Of a stretch of 64,000 nucleotides of DNA, positions 45,573 through 55,601 are shown one piece after another. The position numbers and the translations under genes were made by a program. This DNA is from Carnegiea gigantea (Eukaryota; Streptophyta; Magnoliopsida; Caryophyllales; Cactaceae), in assembly GCA_029747015.1 (NCBI GenBank), contig JAKOGI010000107.1, positions 928,606 to 992,605 of the forward strand. Reading direction: 5' to 3'. Numbering within the stretch: the stretch's first letter is position 1; the number at the start of each line of letters is the position of its first letter. A model generated the notes under the pieces. That model searched no databases. It was not told the origin of the DNA and was given only the letters and a program-made list of their open reading frames with translations.

Positions 45573-48500
45573 TCAGGGTGTTCTCACCAACCCTAGTTCC
45601 AGTCTATTTCTTTCAAAATGATCTCTAGCGAGTGCCTTAGTGAATATATCAGCAATTTGATTTTCCGTTGAGCAAAAATTCATAGAGATTAAACCCTTTT
45701 CAACATTATCTCTCAAGAAATGATGTCGAATGTCAATATGCTTTGTTCTTTTATGTTGACATGGATTTTTGGCAATGTTAATTGCACTTGTGTTATCACA
45801 AAAAATAGGAATGCATCCAATGTCAACACAAAAGTCCTTAAGCTGTTGCCTTATCCACAACAGTTGAGCACAACATGAAGTTGCTGCAACATATTCAGCT
45901 TCTGCTGTGGACATGGCAACTGAATGTTGCTTCTTGGTAGCCCAAGATACCAAACAAGGTCCAAGAAAGTGAGCCATACCTGAGGTACTCTTTCTATCAA
46001 CTAGGAATCCAGCATAGTCAGCGTCAGCATATCCAACAAGATCAAAATTGCAACCTTTAGGATACCATAAAGCTAAATTGGGTGTATGTTTCAAATACCT
46101 TAGTATCCGTTTAACAGCCTTAAGATGAGTTTCCTTAGGGTTAGACTGAAAACGGTCACATAAACCAACACTAAAAATAATATCAGGTCTATTAGCGGTT
46201 AGGTATAAGAATGACCCAATCATACCCCTATAGAGTTTCTCCTCAACTGAGGGACTCCCATCATCCATAACCAACTTGGTTGAAGGAGAAATAGGAGTGT
46301 CTATGGGTTTGGCTGACTCCATCCCAAAACGCTTAAGTAACTCCTTGATATACTTTTGCTGATGGATCATGGTGCCGTTTGGAGTTTGCTTGATTTGTAA
46401 GCCTAAGAAAAAATTAAGCTCACCCATCATGCTCATCTCAAACTCACTCCTCATCATATTTGAAAATTCATTGCATAAATCATGATGAGTTGCACCAAAT
46501 ATAATGTCATCAACATATATTTGGACAATAAAAAAATGTTCCCCCTTAGATTTTAGAAACAAGGTATTGTCTACCTTGCCTCTTCTAAAATCATTTTCAA
46601 GTAAAAAACTTGACAACCGTTCATACCAAGCTCTTGGAGCTTGTTTTAAACCATAAAGTGCCTTGTCAAGTTTAAAAACATGATTTGAAAAATCACCATT
46701 TTTAAAACCAGGGGGTTGTTTGACATACACCTCTTCTTTAAGGTATCCGTTTAGGAATGCACTTTTAACATCCATTTGATATAGCTTGATTTCCATATGA
46801 GCTGCAAAGGCTATTAAGATTCGAATAGCCTCAATTCTAGCAACTGGTGCAAAGGTTTCTTCATAATCGATCCCTTCTTCTTGATTGTATCCTTGTACAA
46901 CCAGCCGTGCCTTGTTCCTAGTGACTGTTCCTGACTCATCCAGTTTGTTTCGGAACACCCACTTGGTTCCAATGATTGTTCTCTCTGCAGGTTTAGGTAC
47001 AAGGTGCCATACTTTGTTTCTCTCAAATTGATGAAGCTCTTCTTGCATAACCGTGATCCAATCTGAATCTGCAAGAGCTTCATTCACACTTTTTGGCTCA
47101 ATGTTAGAAAGAAAAGCATAGAAAGCACAAAAATTCTTTAGTTTAGATCTAGTTTGCACTCCAGTATTAATATCTGACAAGATTTGATCAAGAGGGTGCG
47201 AACTATGGTGCTTCCATGGTCGTGGAGTAAGAGGATCCACAGACCCATGCTCTACTCTAGTCGTAACATAATGCTTACGATCATCTCCCGAGCCTGTTTC
47301 TGCACATGTTTGTAAGTCTATTCCTGAAGAACACGGTTCCGAACAGGGTTCAGGGGTGTTTTCCCCTGTTTGGTGTTCACCTTGCCTGCTGTTCTGAGGA
47401 ACACCTTCAGGAGTTGTTTTCTCCATGGTGTTCTTACCTCGTTTATCTTGGAGCAACACTTCTTTTCGAACAAGACCTAATTCAAGTTCATCTTCCTGTG
47501 CATCATTCTCACTCAACACGTTAGATTCATTAAAAAGCACATGCACACTTTCCTCAACACACAAGGTTCTTTTGTTAAAGACTTTGTATGCCTTGCTGTG
47601 AGAAGAATAGCCAAGGAATATTGCCTCATCACTCCTAGGGTCAAACTTTCCTAAGGCATCCTTCCCATTATTATGCACAAAACACCTACAACCAAATGTC
47701 CTTAGGTGCGTAATATTGGGTTTTCTGCCCTTGAAAAGTTCATAAGGAGTTTTGCTCAAAATGGGTCTGATCATGCATCTATTTATAATGTAACATGAGG
47801 TGTTCAATGCTTCTGCCCAGAAATACCTAGGAAGACCACTAGCTATAAGCATTGTTCTGGTCATGTCTTCCAGGGTTCGATTTTTGCACTCAACCACCCC
47901 ATTTTGTTGGGGTGTTCTTGGGGCTGAGAAGTTATGATCAACACCATGTTCATTACAATAGTTAATAAAACTTGCATTTTCAAACTCAGTTCCATGATCA
48001 GATCTCAAGCTAATTAAAGAGTGTCCTACTCTCTTTTCAACCTTTTTGAGAAAGGCAATAAAATTCTCAAAGGTTTCATCTTTGGATGCCAAAAACAAGG
48101 TCCAAGTAAATCGAGAGTAATCATCCACTACAACAAGCACATACTTTTTCCCACCTCTACTGGTTACCCTCATGGGACCACACAAATCAATGTGTAATAA
48201 TTCTAGAGGTCGAGTAGTGCTTACACATTTTTTCGATTTAAAAGAAGATCTGACTTGTTTGCCTTTTGCACAAGCTTCACATACCTTGTCATCATTAAAT
48301 TTGATGGAAGGTAGTCCAATAACTAGGTCTTTTGAAACAAGTTTGTTTAACAAGGATAAGCTTGCATGACCTAGTCTCTTGTGCCATAGCATTATATCAT
48401 CATTTAATGCATTTAAACAAGTCAGATTATTTTGGGGAAGAGTGGAAATACAAACTTTATAAACATTTTGACATCGCTTCCCCCTCAACACAACATCTCC

Positions 48501-48848
48501 TGTGTCGTCATTCACAACCAAGCAACGTGTTTTTGAAAACAGTACTAGGTTGTTCTTGTCACACAGTTGGGACACACTTAGCAAATTGTGCTTTAACCCA
48601 TCAACTAAGTGCACATTATCAATTGAGTGGGAGAGAGTTTTACCAATATTACCTATACCGACAATTGTCCCAGACTTGCCGTTTCCAAATGCTACACTCC
48701 CACCATTCAGAGCTGTAAGTGAGAGAAAGTTTGATCTTTCACCAGTCATGTGCCGTGAACACCCACTATTAACAAACCATAACTGCCTGTTTCCAAGGGT
48801 GTTAGGGGGGTTGTTCGTAAGGTTGTTCTCTCTCACTTCAGCCTGCAA
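45573..48848 (-). CDS. pol: Pol of the SIRE-type element: protease, integrase, RT, RNase H (1091 codons)
   Basis: Protease at about 15-40 reads [13 protein letters not shown]: Asn27 replaces the catalytic Asp of the D-S-G triad. GAG-pre-integrase zinc finger H156, H161, C190, C193. Integrase core with catalytic D221 (HIDLCGP), D284 (RSDHGTEF) and E320 (GVVECKNR). RT at about 605-850 with D693 ([11 protein letters not shown]) and Y778-V-D-D781 (IYVDDIIFG). RNase H at about 935-1075 with [16 protein letters not shown] and FCDNTSAI, and the typical end IADIFTKAL. No stop or shift occurs for 1091 codons, a sign of recent activity. The start shown is the first ATG after a TGA; translation would normally continue from gag. 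RT and integrase look catalytically complete, the protease does not. Confidence 0.95.
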   Translation of the reverse strand: MQAEVRENNLTNNPPNTLGNRQLWFVNSGCSRHMTGERSNFLSLTALNGGSVAFGNGKSGTIVGIGNIGKTLSHSIDNVHLVDGLKHNLLSVSQLCDKNNLVLFSKTRCLVVNDDTGDVVLRGKRCQNVYKVCISTLPQNNLTCLNALNDDIMLWHKRLGHASLSLLNKLVSKDLVIGLPSIKFNDDKVCEACAKGKQVRSSFKSKKCVSTTRPLELLHIDLCGPMRVTSRGGKKYVLVVVDDYSRFTWTLFLASKDETFENFIAFLKKVEKRVGHSLISLRSDHGTEFENASFINYCNEHGVDHNFSAPRTPQQNGVVECKNRTLEDMTRTMLIASGLPRYFWAEALNTSCYIINRCMIRPILSKTPYELFKGRKPNITHLRTFGCRCFVHNNGKDALGKFDPRSDEAIFLGYSSHSKAYKVFNKRTLCVEESVHVLFNESNVLSENDAQEDELELGLVRKEVLLQDKRGKNTMEKTTPEGVPQNSRQGEHQTGENTPEPCSEPCSSGIDLQTCAETGSGDDRKHYVTTRVEHGSVDPLTPRPWKHHSSHPLDQILSDINTGVQTRSKLKNFCAFYAFLSNIEPKSVNEALADSDWITVMQEELHQFERNKVWHLVPKPAERTIIGTKWVFRNKLDESGTVTRNKARLVVQGYNQEEGIDYEETFAPVARIEAIRILIAFAAHMEIKLYQMDVKSAFLNGYLKEEVYVKQPPGFKNGDFSNHVFKLDKALYGLKQAPRAWYERLSSFLLENDFRRGKVDNTLFLKSKGEHFFIVQIYVDDIIFGATHHDLCNEFSNMMRSEFEMSMMGELNFFLGLQIKQTPNGTMIHQQKYIKELLKRFGMESAKPIDTPISPSTKLVMDDGSPSVEEKLYRGMIGSFLYLTANRPDIIFSVGLCDRFQSNPKETHLKAVKRILRYLKHTPNLALWYPKGCNFDLVGYADADYAGFLVDRKSTSGMAHFLGPCLVSWATKKQHSVAMSTAEAEYVAATSCCAQLLWIRQQLKDFCVDIGCIPIFCDNTSAINIAKNPCQHKRTKHIDIRHHFLRDNVEKGLISMNFCSTENQIADIFTKALARDHFERNRLELGLVRTP

Positions 48849-48854
48849 AACAAA

Positions 48855-49707
48855 TCACGGGTTAGTTTTGGGAACCCAGATCCACTTGGGTCCCATTCTT
48901 TTAGACATGTAAAGCTCATCTTTTCTAATCCAGATTTGTTTCACATACCTTTCATTCTTTTCATTGGCATGTTTTCTTAAAGGGCAAGTGTATCTATAAT
49001 GACCCGTTTTGCCACAATGAAAGCAAACAATGTTTTCAGGTAATCCCACATACTTTCTGTGAATTGGATAGACTGTTCGTTTAGGCTTATACCCAAGTCC
49101 CTTTTTGTTTCGACTGTGGTGAGTGTTTAACCAATCAAGGGCTTGTGAGGACTCGTTTCAGCGCTTGGTTGTGGTAAGCTTGTTTTCCAGTTTTTCTATA
49201 TCAGCATGCAAACCTTTGTTCTCCCTGAGCAAGGACTCAACCATTCCTTCTACCTCAAAGAGTTTTTCCTCCATTCGAGAATAATCTCCTTCTTTTATAA
49301 AGAGGTTTTCTTTGAGCAAGTTAATATTCTCATGTAAACCGAGGTTTTCATTTTTAAGAATTTCGTTTTCAAGTTCTAGGTCACGAACTTCTTTTTTAGA
49401 TCAGCACAAGTGTCTATCAAATTATATAGAAGTTCTTCTAAAGTAGCTTTGTTAAGACCATGTACCTTGCTCTTGAGATCTGAGAGGCTGATTGTTGATT
49501 CATCATCTGAATCTGAATCACTTTGTGCTATAAGTGCTACGACCCCTTCTTCAGCTTCAGATTCTCCTTCATCCTCAGAGGAATCTCCCCAAGCAGCCAG
49601 CATAGCTTTCGAGAATCGCTTGCCCAGATTGTTTACAGGGTGTTTTCGAACCTGTTTTCGAGGGTGTTCGGGCGTCTGATCTTCTCGAAGCAGAGGGCAA
49701 TTTTTGA
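48855..49707 (-). pseudogene. gag: Gag C-terminal region with second zinc knuckle, broken
   Basis: Continues in the shifted frame from knuckle 1: FSKAMLAAWGDSSEDEGESE, an acidic Ser/Asp tract (SDSDSDDESTISLSD), and a Leu/Glu/Asn-rich coiled coil (LLRENKGLHADIEKLENKL). A stop falls near 49157, then CFHCGKTGHYRYTC (about 48986-49027; C-x2-C-x4-H-x4-C) and RMGPKWIWVPKTNP. A TGA at about 48852 separates it from pol. The long coiled coil between two knuckles is a feature of this clade. Confidence 0.85.
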
Positions 49708-50586
49708 CTAAGTGATCTGGTTTGCCGCACTTGAAACACCCTGTGAGCTGTTCTTTGGAGGTGTTTCTGGACTTGCTGAAGTCTTTTCTTTTGTTGTTTT
49801 CTTGACCTTTTTGAAGAATTTCTTGAATTTTCTGGACATTAGGGCCATTTCTTCATCTTCAAGGTCAGAGTCAGTGTCCTCATGTGCTTTCAAGGCAAGC
49901 CCACGATCCTTCTTTTGCTCCTCTCTTTGCTGTGAGTTCTTTCGGAGTTCATAGGTCTGGAGATTACCAATCAACTCGTCGAGGGTGATCTGGTTCATGT
50001 CTTTAGCCTCTTGGATGGCTGTTACTTTGGCCTCCCACGTGCGAGGTAAAATTCTGAGGATTTTCCTCACCAACTCTTCAGTGGTGAAAGATCTTCCCAG
50101 GGATTTTAACTCGTTCGTGATGTGGGTGAACCGTGTATACATGTCCATCACAGTTTCATGATCACCCATATCAAACAACTCATATTGTCGCATAAGTAGC
50201 TCAATTCTAGATTGTTTAACTTGACTCGTACCTTCATGAGCAACTTGCAGAGCATTCCAGATAGCTTGGGCTGATTCACACTCAGAGATGCGAGTGTATT
50301 CATCGGGTCCTAGGCCAAAATATAGAAGCTTTTTGGTCTTGGCATTTTTCTCCATTTTCTTGTAGTCCTCAGCATCAAACTCTATGGATTCCTTGGGAAC
50401 CTTCTTACCATCTTCAAGCACCTTGGTGGGAACAAGGGGCCCGTTCTTGATGAGCATCCATAATTCATAATCTTCTGCCTGAATATAGTTCTCCATCCTA
50501 TTCTTCCACCAACTATAATGTTGGCCGTTGAAATAGGGTGGACGAGTAATGGATTGCCCTTCAAGAATTCCTTGTGGGGTACTCAT
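49708..50586 (-). CDS. gag: Gag of the SIRE-type element (frameshifted before zinc knuckle 1)
   Basis: A 292-codon frame starting 43 bases after the primer-binding site: MSTPQGILEGQSITRPPYFN, WWKNRMENYIQAEDYELWML, then the UBN2/gag-polypeptide domain (AQAIWNALQVAHEGTSQVKQ, MDMYTRFTHITNELKSLGRS, LRILPRTWEAKVTAIQEAKD; residues about 15-225) and a Lys/Glu-rich linker. The frame ends at ...AANQIT. The zinc knuckle CFKCGKPDHLVKNC (about 49703-49746) is read in the -1 frame. The switch would be at the A run in TTCAAAAAGGTC (about 49805-49813). One lost A there explains it; a programmed -1 shift is a less likely alternative. Confidence 0.9.
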   Translation of the reverse strand: MSTPQGILEGQSITRPPYFNGQHYSWWKNRMENYIQAEDYELWMLIKNGPLVPTKVLEDGKKVPKESIEFDAEDYKKMEKNAKTKKLLYFGLGPDEYTRISECESAQAIWNALQVAHEGTSQVKQSRIELLMRQYELFDMGDHETVMDMYTRFTHITNELKSLGRSFTTEELVRKILRILPRTWEAKVTAIQEAKDMNQITLDELIGNLQTYELRKNSQQREEQKKDRGLALKAHEDTDSDLEDEEMALMSRKFKKFFKKVKKTTKEKTSASPETPPKNSSQGVSSAANQIT

Positions 50587-50628
50587 CTTCAGAATCTCTC
50601 AAGGTGTTAACCTTTTGTAAGAGAACCT

Positions 50629-50640
50629 GCTCTGATACCA
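50629..50640 (-). other. tRNA-iMet primer-binding site of the SIRE-type element
   Basis: On the minus strand TGGTATCAGAGC, an exact match to the initiator-tRNA-Met complement, two bases inside the 5' LTR. Confidence 0.97.
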
Positions 50641-50642
50641 CT

Positions 50643-52217
50643 TGTTGAGTTCGTGAGTATATAACCACAAGAGGGGGGTGAATTGTGGTGTCTGATTTTC
50701 GCATTGTAAATAACAAACACCCTCACAGAGGTTGTTCTCAAATGACAAACACCCTGATAGCTTGTTTGCACGGGGTGTTCTCAAATATTGCAGATGCGAA
50801 AATCACCAAGATAAATGCGGAAAATAAAGCACACATAATTTTTACGTGGAAAACACCTCTAGCCCAACTGAGGTGTGAAAAACCACGACCTACCTCGTGT
50901 AGGATTTAACCACTTTCACTAACGGGCTTCACACGTTACAAATGTAACACACCTTGTTACAACTTGCAACCACATAACCTTCTTCCCAAAGACAGGTTAC
51001 ACCACGTCCAACCTTCGCAAGATTAGACACGTCCAAGTCCACACGACTAGGACACACTCACTCACTTTTCTGATCAAGATCAGGGTTACAAACACCTTAC
51101 AGGGGGTGCTTCTCACTAAGCAGATGTAAGGTACAATGAAGATCCTATTATGCCAATGGTTTGAAAACTCAAATCAAACACAGCTTGTCACGGTTTTGCT
51201 TTTCAGAATGAAGCTCAAGAATTTTAATGTGAAAACCGAGTTTCCTGATTTTTTCCAGATTTTTCAGAAAGCTGTGTTGCTTCTCTTTTTCAGTCTGAGT
51301 TTTTTCTATCTGCTTCTTGGCTTCTCTACGGGAGAGAAAAGCTGCGGTTTTTAAACACAAGGTCCAACGGTCAAAAACCAAAGACTCAGCTAAGTATGGA
51401 AAATGATTTGCAAACAAAATATATTCTCCAACGGCTAATGATGAATTTATCCCAAAATATAAGGGATTTTGTTATCTTAAAAGATAACCCTTATCTTCCC
51501 ATAGCCGTGAAGAGGTTTAAAGAGATTTTCAGCTTTTACCAAATCCGAAAATATAGTCATAGGAATCTTTTGATTTGGCAAATCTTCCAAACCTATTTTC
51601 GCAAATCTCCATAATATTTTCAAGAACTATCATCTCCAGAAAAATAGTAATTTTGAAATTCAAAGAAAGTATTCTGGGGATCTTGGCCAACCAAAATGAA
51701 TTTTCAAAAATAATCGGGTATGGCCACTGCAGTTCAGAAACACCCTAGGCACCCTGTTTGCAGGGTTGTTCGCAACTGGTGTTCTGAAGTACTTTAGCGC
51801 AAATACCGATTCAAGAGGTGTTTAAAATGATGTTTTCAATATTGGCATATTAACAAGAGTCTAATTAAATAAAACCTATATACCCAAGACTTCTTATTTT
51901 GAACCAGTCATCTTGTCCGAGATTTGTAGAGTTGCTGTGAACACCCAGGCCACCTTGTTTGCTGGGGTTGTTCTTTGCATTGCTAGAGTTCAGGAACACG
52001 CTTTACAATCAACTGTCGAGATGGTGTTCTTGACTTAATATGGAATCACCAAGTAAAACCTGTCTAGAAGACTTGTTCTCACATGTAGCAAACCAGTTAA
52101 TACAATAAAGATCACAAACACCAGTTAGGCCTGTTTGGAGATCGTGTTCGGAGCAACATTACTTGGACAAATTTTTACACTTGGATTTGTTATCATCAAA
52201 ACTAAATATAATCAACA
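50643..52217 (-). repeat. 5' LTR of the SIRE-type element
   Basis: 1,575 bp, TG...CA ends; carries the promoter in element sense. Differences from the other LTR are mostly transitions. Confidence 0.97.
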
Positions 52218-52334
52218 ACTACTCCTACCCACTCCTTCCCCCCCTTCCCACCCTCAACCATCCCACACTTGCAATTTTCCAACGAAAAAAACAGGGCAAA
52301 ATATGATGAGGTACACCCCTTGTTGCCACTCACG

Positions 52335-52688
52335 TTGAGCTGCCTAGCATTGACAAACGAATACCTATGTCAATTCTATATACAATTTAAGAGAGACCCC
52401 GTAATTTCTTGTCTAGTCATAACAATACAGGCACATTCCTGCATTACCCCATCAACCTAACTACACAGGGTAATGATTAATGAATATCTGCACATTTTCA
52501 AGGTGGCAACTCAGCAACAACAACAGCAACAGCAACACCAATGGCTTTTCTTCCCGAAAATAACTGGCAACAATCAACTCTATACCTTCCAAACTAACCC
52601 CGGTTGAGATAGGGTTGCAAGGAGTCCTCAGATAATCATTTACATTCTCATCATTCACGCCCGTCACATTGGGGTCGAGGCAAACCAC
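52335..52688 (-). pseudogene. DGAT3 3'-end duplicate (fragment)
   Basis: Collinear with 55447-55785, the end of the DGAT3 last exon plus its 3' UTR, in the same orientation. Shared protein strings: TGVSLEGIELIVASYFREEK here against TGVSLEDVELIVANYLGEEK in the gene, and the preceding PNV..N.E.VND..RTP.NP. Shared UTR words: gagctgc.(t/g)agcattgacaaac and aatacaggcacattcct. It lacks the iron-sulfur domain and everything upstream. The Ala-rich tail is replaced by a CAA/GTT-expanded low-complexity Leu run. It looks like a partial tandem duplication later displaced by insertions. Confidence 0.88.
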
Positions 52689-52689
52689 C

Positions 52690-53480
52690 CGTTTATGTAA
52701 CTGTGCGCACAGGAAAGGCCGGATAAATAATATGCATATGGTCCATGTAGATCATTTTCTTTTACCTTACATGGGATATGGCACACACCTAACAATATCA
52801 AGCACAAACAACCAACTAAAAATCTGGTGTCGTGTGGATCAAATACACATTATTGCAGAAAAATATTTTAAACAAATTTTCAAATATTTTGAACTTTTCT
52901 TATGCCCATAAAATGAAGGACAAAAGAAAGAATATATTGATGTGGCTCAGCGTCGTGGGACTACCAAAACCATATTTACAAATGAGTATGTGTGTGGGTA
53001 TTATAAGTTTGACTTTGACAAGTTTTTTGGAATATCTTGAGAAAAAATATTTGACAGGCTTATTAGGAATTTAGGATATAAATGGTATTCGATATAACTA
53101 CTTTACTCACTATTTAAAGGCACAAATGATACCAATTTAAGGAAAAAAACTAATTAATATTGCTGCTAACAGTGACTAGTGAGTGAGCAGGATTGCATTG
53201 TCGGTTAGGTTTGACATGTTCTCTTGAATACTGCATTGAAGATGCAATACTTGAGGAGCTCAAAGCACCAAGTACCATGTGATCCCTTCTCATTCTGCAA
53301 TCCGTAATTGGCGCGTAAGACAAGCATGAGAATATTAATGGACTTCTTCATTATCAGCACCCCTAGCAGCAAGCTGGAGCCTAGGGCTAGTATCACTTTC
53401 TTGCAAAACATGACACTACTAGTCTATTGCTATCACCCCTGTCAGCAGCAAGCTACAATTTGCTAAAAACAAATTAGTTA
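52690..53480. other. No gene recognised
   Basis: AT-rich intergenic DNA without recognisable motifs. Confidence 0.5.
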
Positions 53481-53483
53481 CTT

Positions 53484-53691
53484 TTACGGCTGTTCATTTT
53501 CAATATTTTAGAAGAGCAGTTTGCAGATTAGAGTGGATTGGAGCGGATCTGAGCAAGCTTGGGTAGATCCGGAACAGTTTCATTAGAGTTGGAACAAGTT
53601 GAAGCAGGTTAAAGCATGTAGGAGCAGACTGGAGTAAGTTGGAGTAGAATGAAACATGTGCAGGTTTAATATATTAAAACTAACAGACCAT
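53484..53691. mobile_element. Possible MITE with ggagcag/gttggag repeats
   Basis: The left end GGCTGTTCATTTTCAATATT pairs imperfectly with the reverse complement of the right end (GGTCTGTTAGTTTTAATATA). The interior repeats gga(g)(c/t)aga/gttgga(g)(c)a words. No target duplication is evident. Confidence 0.35.
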
Positions 53692-53696
53692 TATTG

Positions 53697-54047
53697 GGGC
53701 CTATTCTTTTCGTAGGGATGGAGGAGGTACAGAGTGGGAAGAAATTGAATGGAGTGAGAATGAATAAAATGAAATGGAATAGAATAGGAAGAAATGATAA
53801 CTTTCTTGCAGGAGTAGGAAAGAATGAGGATGAATGCAATGGAGTGGAATGGAATGGAATGAAATGGAGTGGAAGAAAGATAGAGTTATTGATATTATAG
53901 TGAGGGAAAAAAATGCGAGGGGGTGGAAATGAATGAAAATGAGTGGAACGAAGGAGTGTTTATCTTTAAAAAGCGAGAAGGAATGGAACAAAGTGAGAAG
54001 AAATTGAATGGAAATAAGAACCGAGGTTTGCCAACAAAAGAAATAAG
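53697..54047. mobile_element. GAATGGA-rich element, probable MITE
   Basis: Starts GGGGCCTATTCTTTTCGTAG and ends in sequence whose complement is GGCTTATTTCTTTTGTTGG, an imperfect inverted repeat related to the 40343/52297 element. The interior is built of gaatgga, gtggaa and gaaatgga words. The flanks cattattg and cattagta agree at 6 of 8 positions, suggestive of an eroded hAT-type duplication. Confidence 0.5.
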
Positions 54048-54399
54048 CCATTAGTATGCTCATTTAGATATTCTCAGATCCCCACTTCCGTCAGTGTCCA
54101 ATTTTTGAATAGTCTAAAGGACTGCTGGATGTGAATAATCTGAACTTTGGGGGTGCTGGACGGAAATAATCTAAACTTCAAAAATAGCTCCCAGTACTCC
54201 AACCTTTGCGGATATTTATTTTCAGTAGTCTAACGTCATTTTAGATTGCATTCTTTAGTCAATTATAAACGATATTGCCCATAAAGTAATATAAAGATAT
54301 AAAATTCAAGTTGCATAAATTCATTTTGAAGTTTGAATTGCCTTAGAAACAAAATCTAAAATGACCTATGGACTACTAAAAATAAAAATACCTCCACAA

Positions 54400-54716
54400 T
54401 AGACCTGGCAAAACTAACCCGATACCTGAAACTAGAACTGAACGACCTGGACCCATACCCGACACGACACCCGAAATATGCTTACCCGAAAGTGGACCCG
54501 AAACCTGAATTGACCCGACCCGAACCATACCCGACTCGAAATTTTCCACAAAGTTGCTTGTTTTGGCATGATGAGCGCATTTGACCAAAAATTGGTTGAC
54601 CTGAACTCGACCCGAACCGAACCATATCCGACTCAAACCGAAACGACCCGAAATGTCATTTAACCCGAACTTAACCCGACCCATACCCGAACCGAATGAC
54701 CCATTTGCCAGGTCTA
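54400..54716 (+). mobile_element. hAT-type MITE, family 1, copy C (317 bp)
   Basis: The ends TAGACCTGGCAAAACT and ATTTGCCAGGTCTA are flanked by a perfect 8-bp duplication, ctccacaa at 54392-54399 and 54717-54724. The internal core (cacaaagttgcttgttttgg, catgatgagcgcattt, aaaaattggttga) is shared with copies A and D. Confidence 0.95.
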
Positions 54717-55054
54717 CTCCACAATTCAGAGCGCTGAAAGTTATTTTTGAAATTCGGATTATTATCATCCAATATCTCCAAAGCTCATATTGCATCCAGT
54801 AACCTTCTAAATAGCAAACTTCTGGCAATTTTTTTAGCTTGGGATTTAGAGTTCTCGTAGACTAAAGTAAAAGAGTCTCTCTAAATTATACTAAAGCTGT
54901 ATGAAATATTTGGATATTAGTAACTTTTAAAGTAAATTTCAGTAGAACCAATCTCTTTACAATTATGCATTAAAGGATCTACATTGGATTTGCCTCCCAC
55001 CAAACCATTCTGTCCAGGCATTATTCTTGGATTACAGATTTGAATTTAGATTAG

Positions 55055-55057
<3 letters not shown>

Positions 55058-55108
<51 letters not shown>
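55058..55108. repeat. (TA)n microsatellite
   Basis: A pure TA tract of about 50 bp. Confidence 0.97.
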
Positions 55109-55110
<2 letters not shown>

Positions 55111-55601
55111 TATGCATTCATAGAAATTGAGGGAATGTTTGGTTTCCATTAAAGTAGTCGTTTTAGCACCTCGTAGCTGTATTGATTAGTGTCAATATTT
55201 ATGACAACATACTACTTTAATGTTACTCTAATGCAAGTAATAACAACATCATTAAAAAGGATTCGCACAATCCAGAGCAAAAGTAGACACACTGTAATTG
55301 GAGACACTAATACAAGGATTATCTAGCCTAAAAGACAAATGCTCACATTCAAAGATTGCCTTTATTGCATACCGCAGTGTCACAAAGTGAGACGAAAATC
55401 ATACCAAACTAAACTTCTAATGCATCGAAGATAAAAAGTACCCAGCTTGAGCTGCAGAGCATTGACAAACTAATATCTATGTCTATTCTATAAACAATTT
55501 GGGAGAGACCCCTGATTTCATCCCAAGCCATTAATATACAGGCACATTCCTAAATTACACCATCAACCTAAACCACACGGTGAATCAATATCCGAACATT
55601 T

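Larger units (their letters stand above)
41335..52217 (-). mobile_element. SIRE/Maximus-type Ty1/copia retrotransposon, complete and young (10,883 bp)
   Basis: Long LTRs (41335-42911 and 50643-52217) begin TGTTGAGTTCGTGAG and end ATAATCAACA; both flanks are actac (41330-41334 and 52218-52222). The minus strand carries LTR, primer-binding site, gag with two CCHC knuckles, protease-integrase-RT-RNase H, an additional 3' ORF of about 620 codons, polypurine tracts and LTR. Long LTRs, a duplicated knuckle and an extra 3' (env-like) ORF are hallmarks of the SIRE/Maximus clade. I count about 24 differences between LTRs over about 1,575 bp (about 1.5%), so insertion is recent relative to the other elements. 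Defects in gag, protease and the 3' ORF suggest it moved with helper proteins or decayed afterwards. Confidence 0.97.
40343..52297. mobile_element. Non-autonomous DNA transposon relic split by the 10.9 kb copia element
   Basis: The left end GCCCTGTTCTTTTCGTAATT (40343) and the reverse complement of the right end GCCCTGTTTTTTTCGTTGG (right end at 52297) are inverted repeats. Both arms contain runs of cactcc/ctccttcc words. The copia element (41335-52217, TSD actac) lies between, so the original element was about 1.07 kb. The left arm includes gttgaagttg(g) repeats (40850-40950), a (T)n run (40771-40788) and an (AT)n tract (41024-41100). The target duplication is not clear, so the superfamily (hAT-like?) is unproven. 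Confidence 0.6.
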
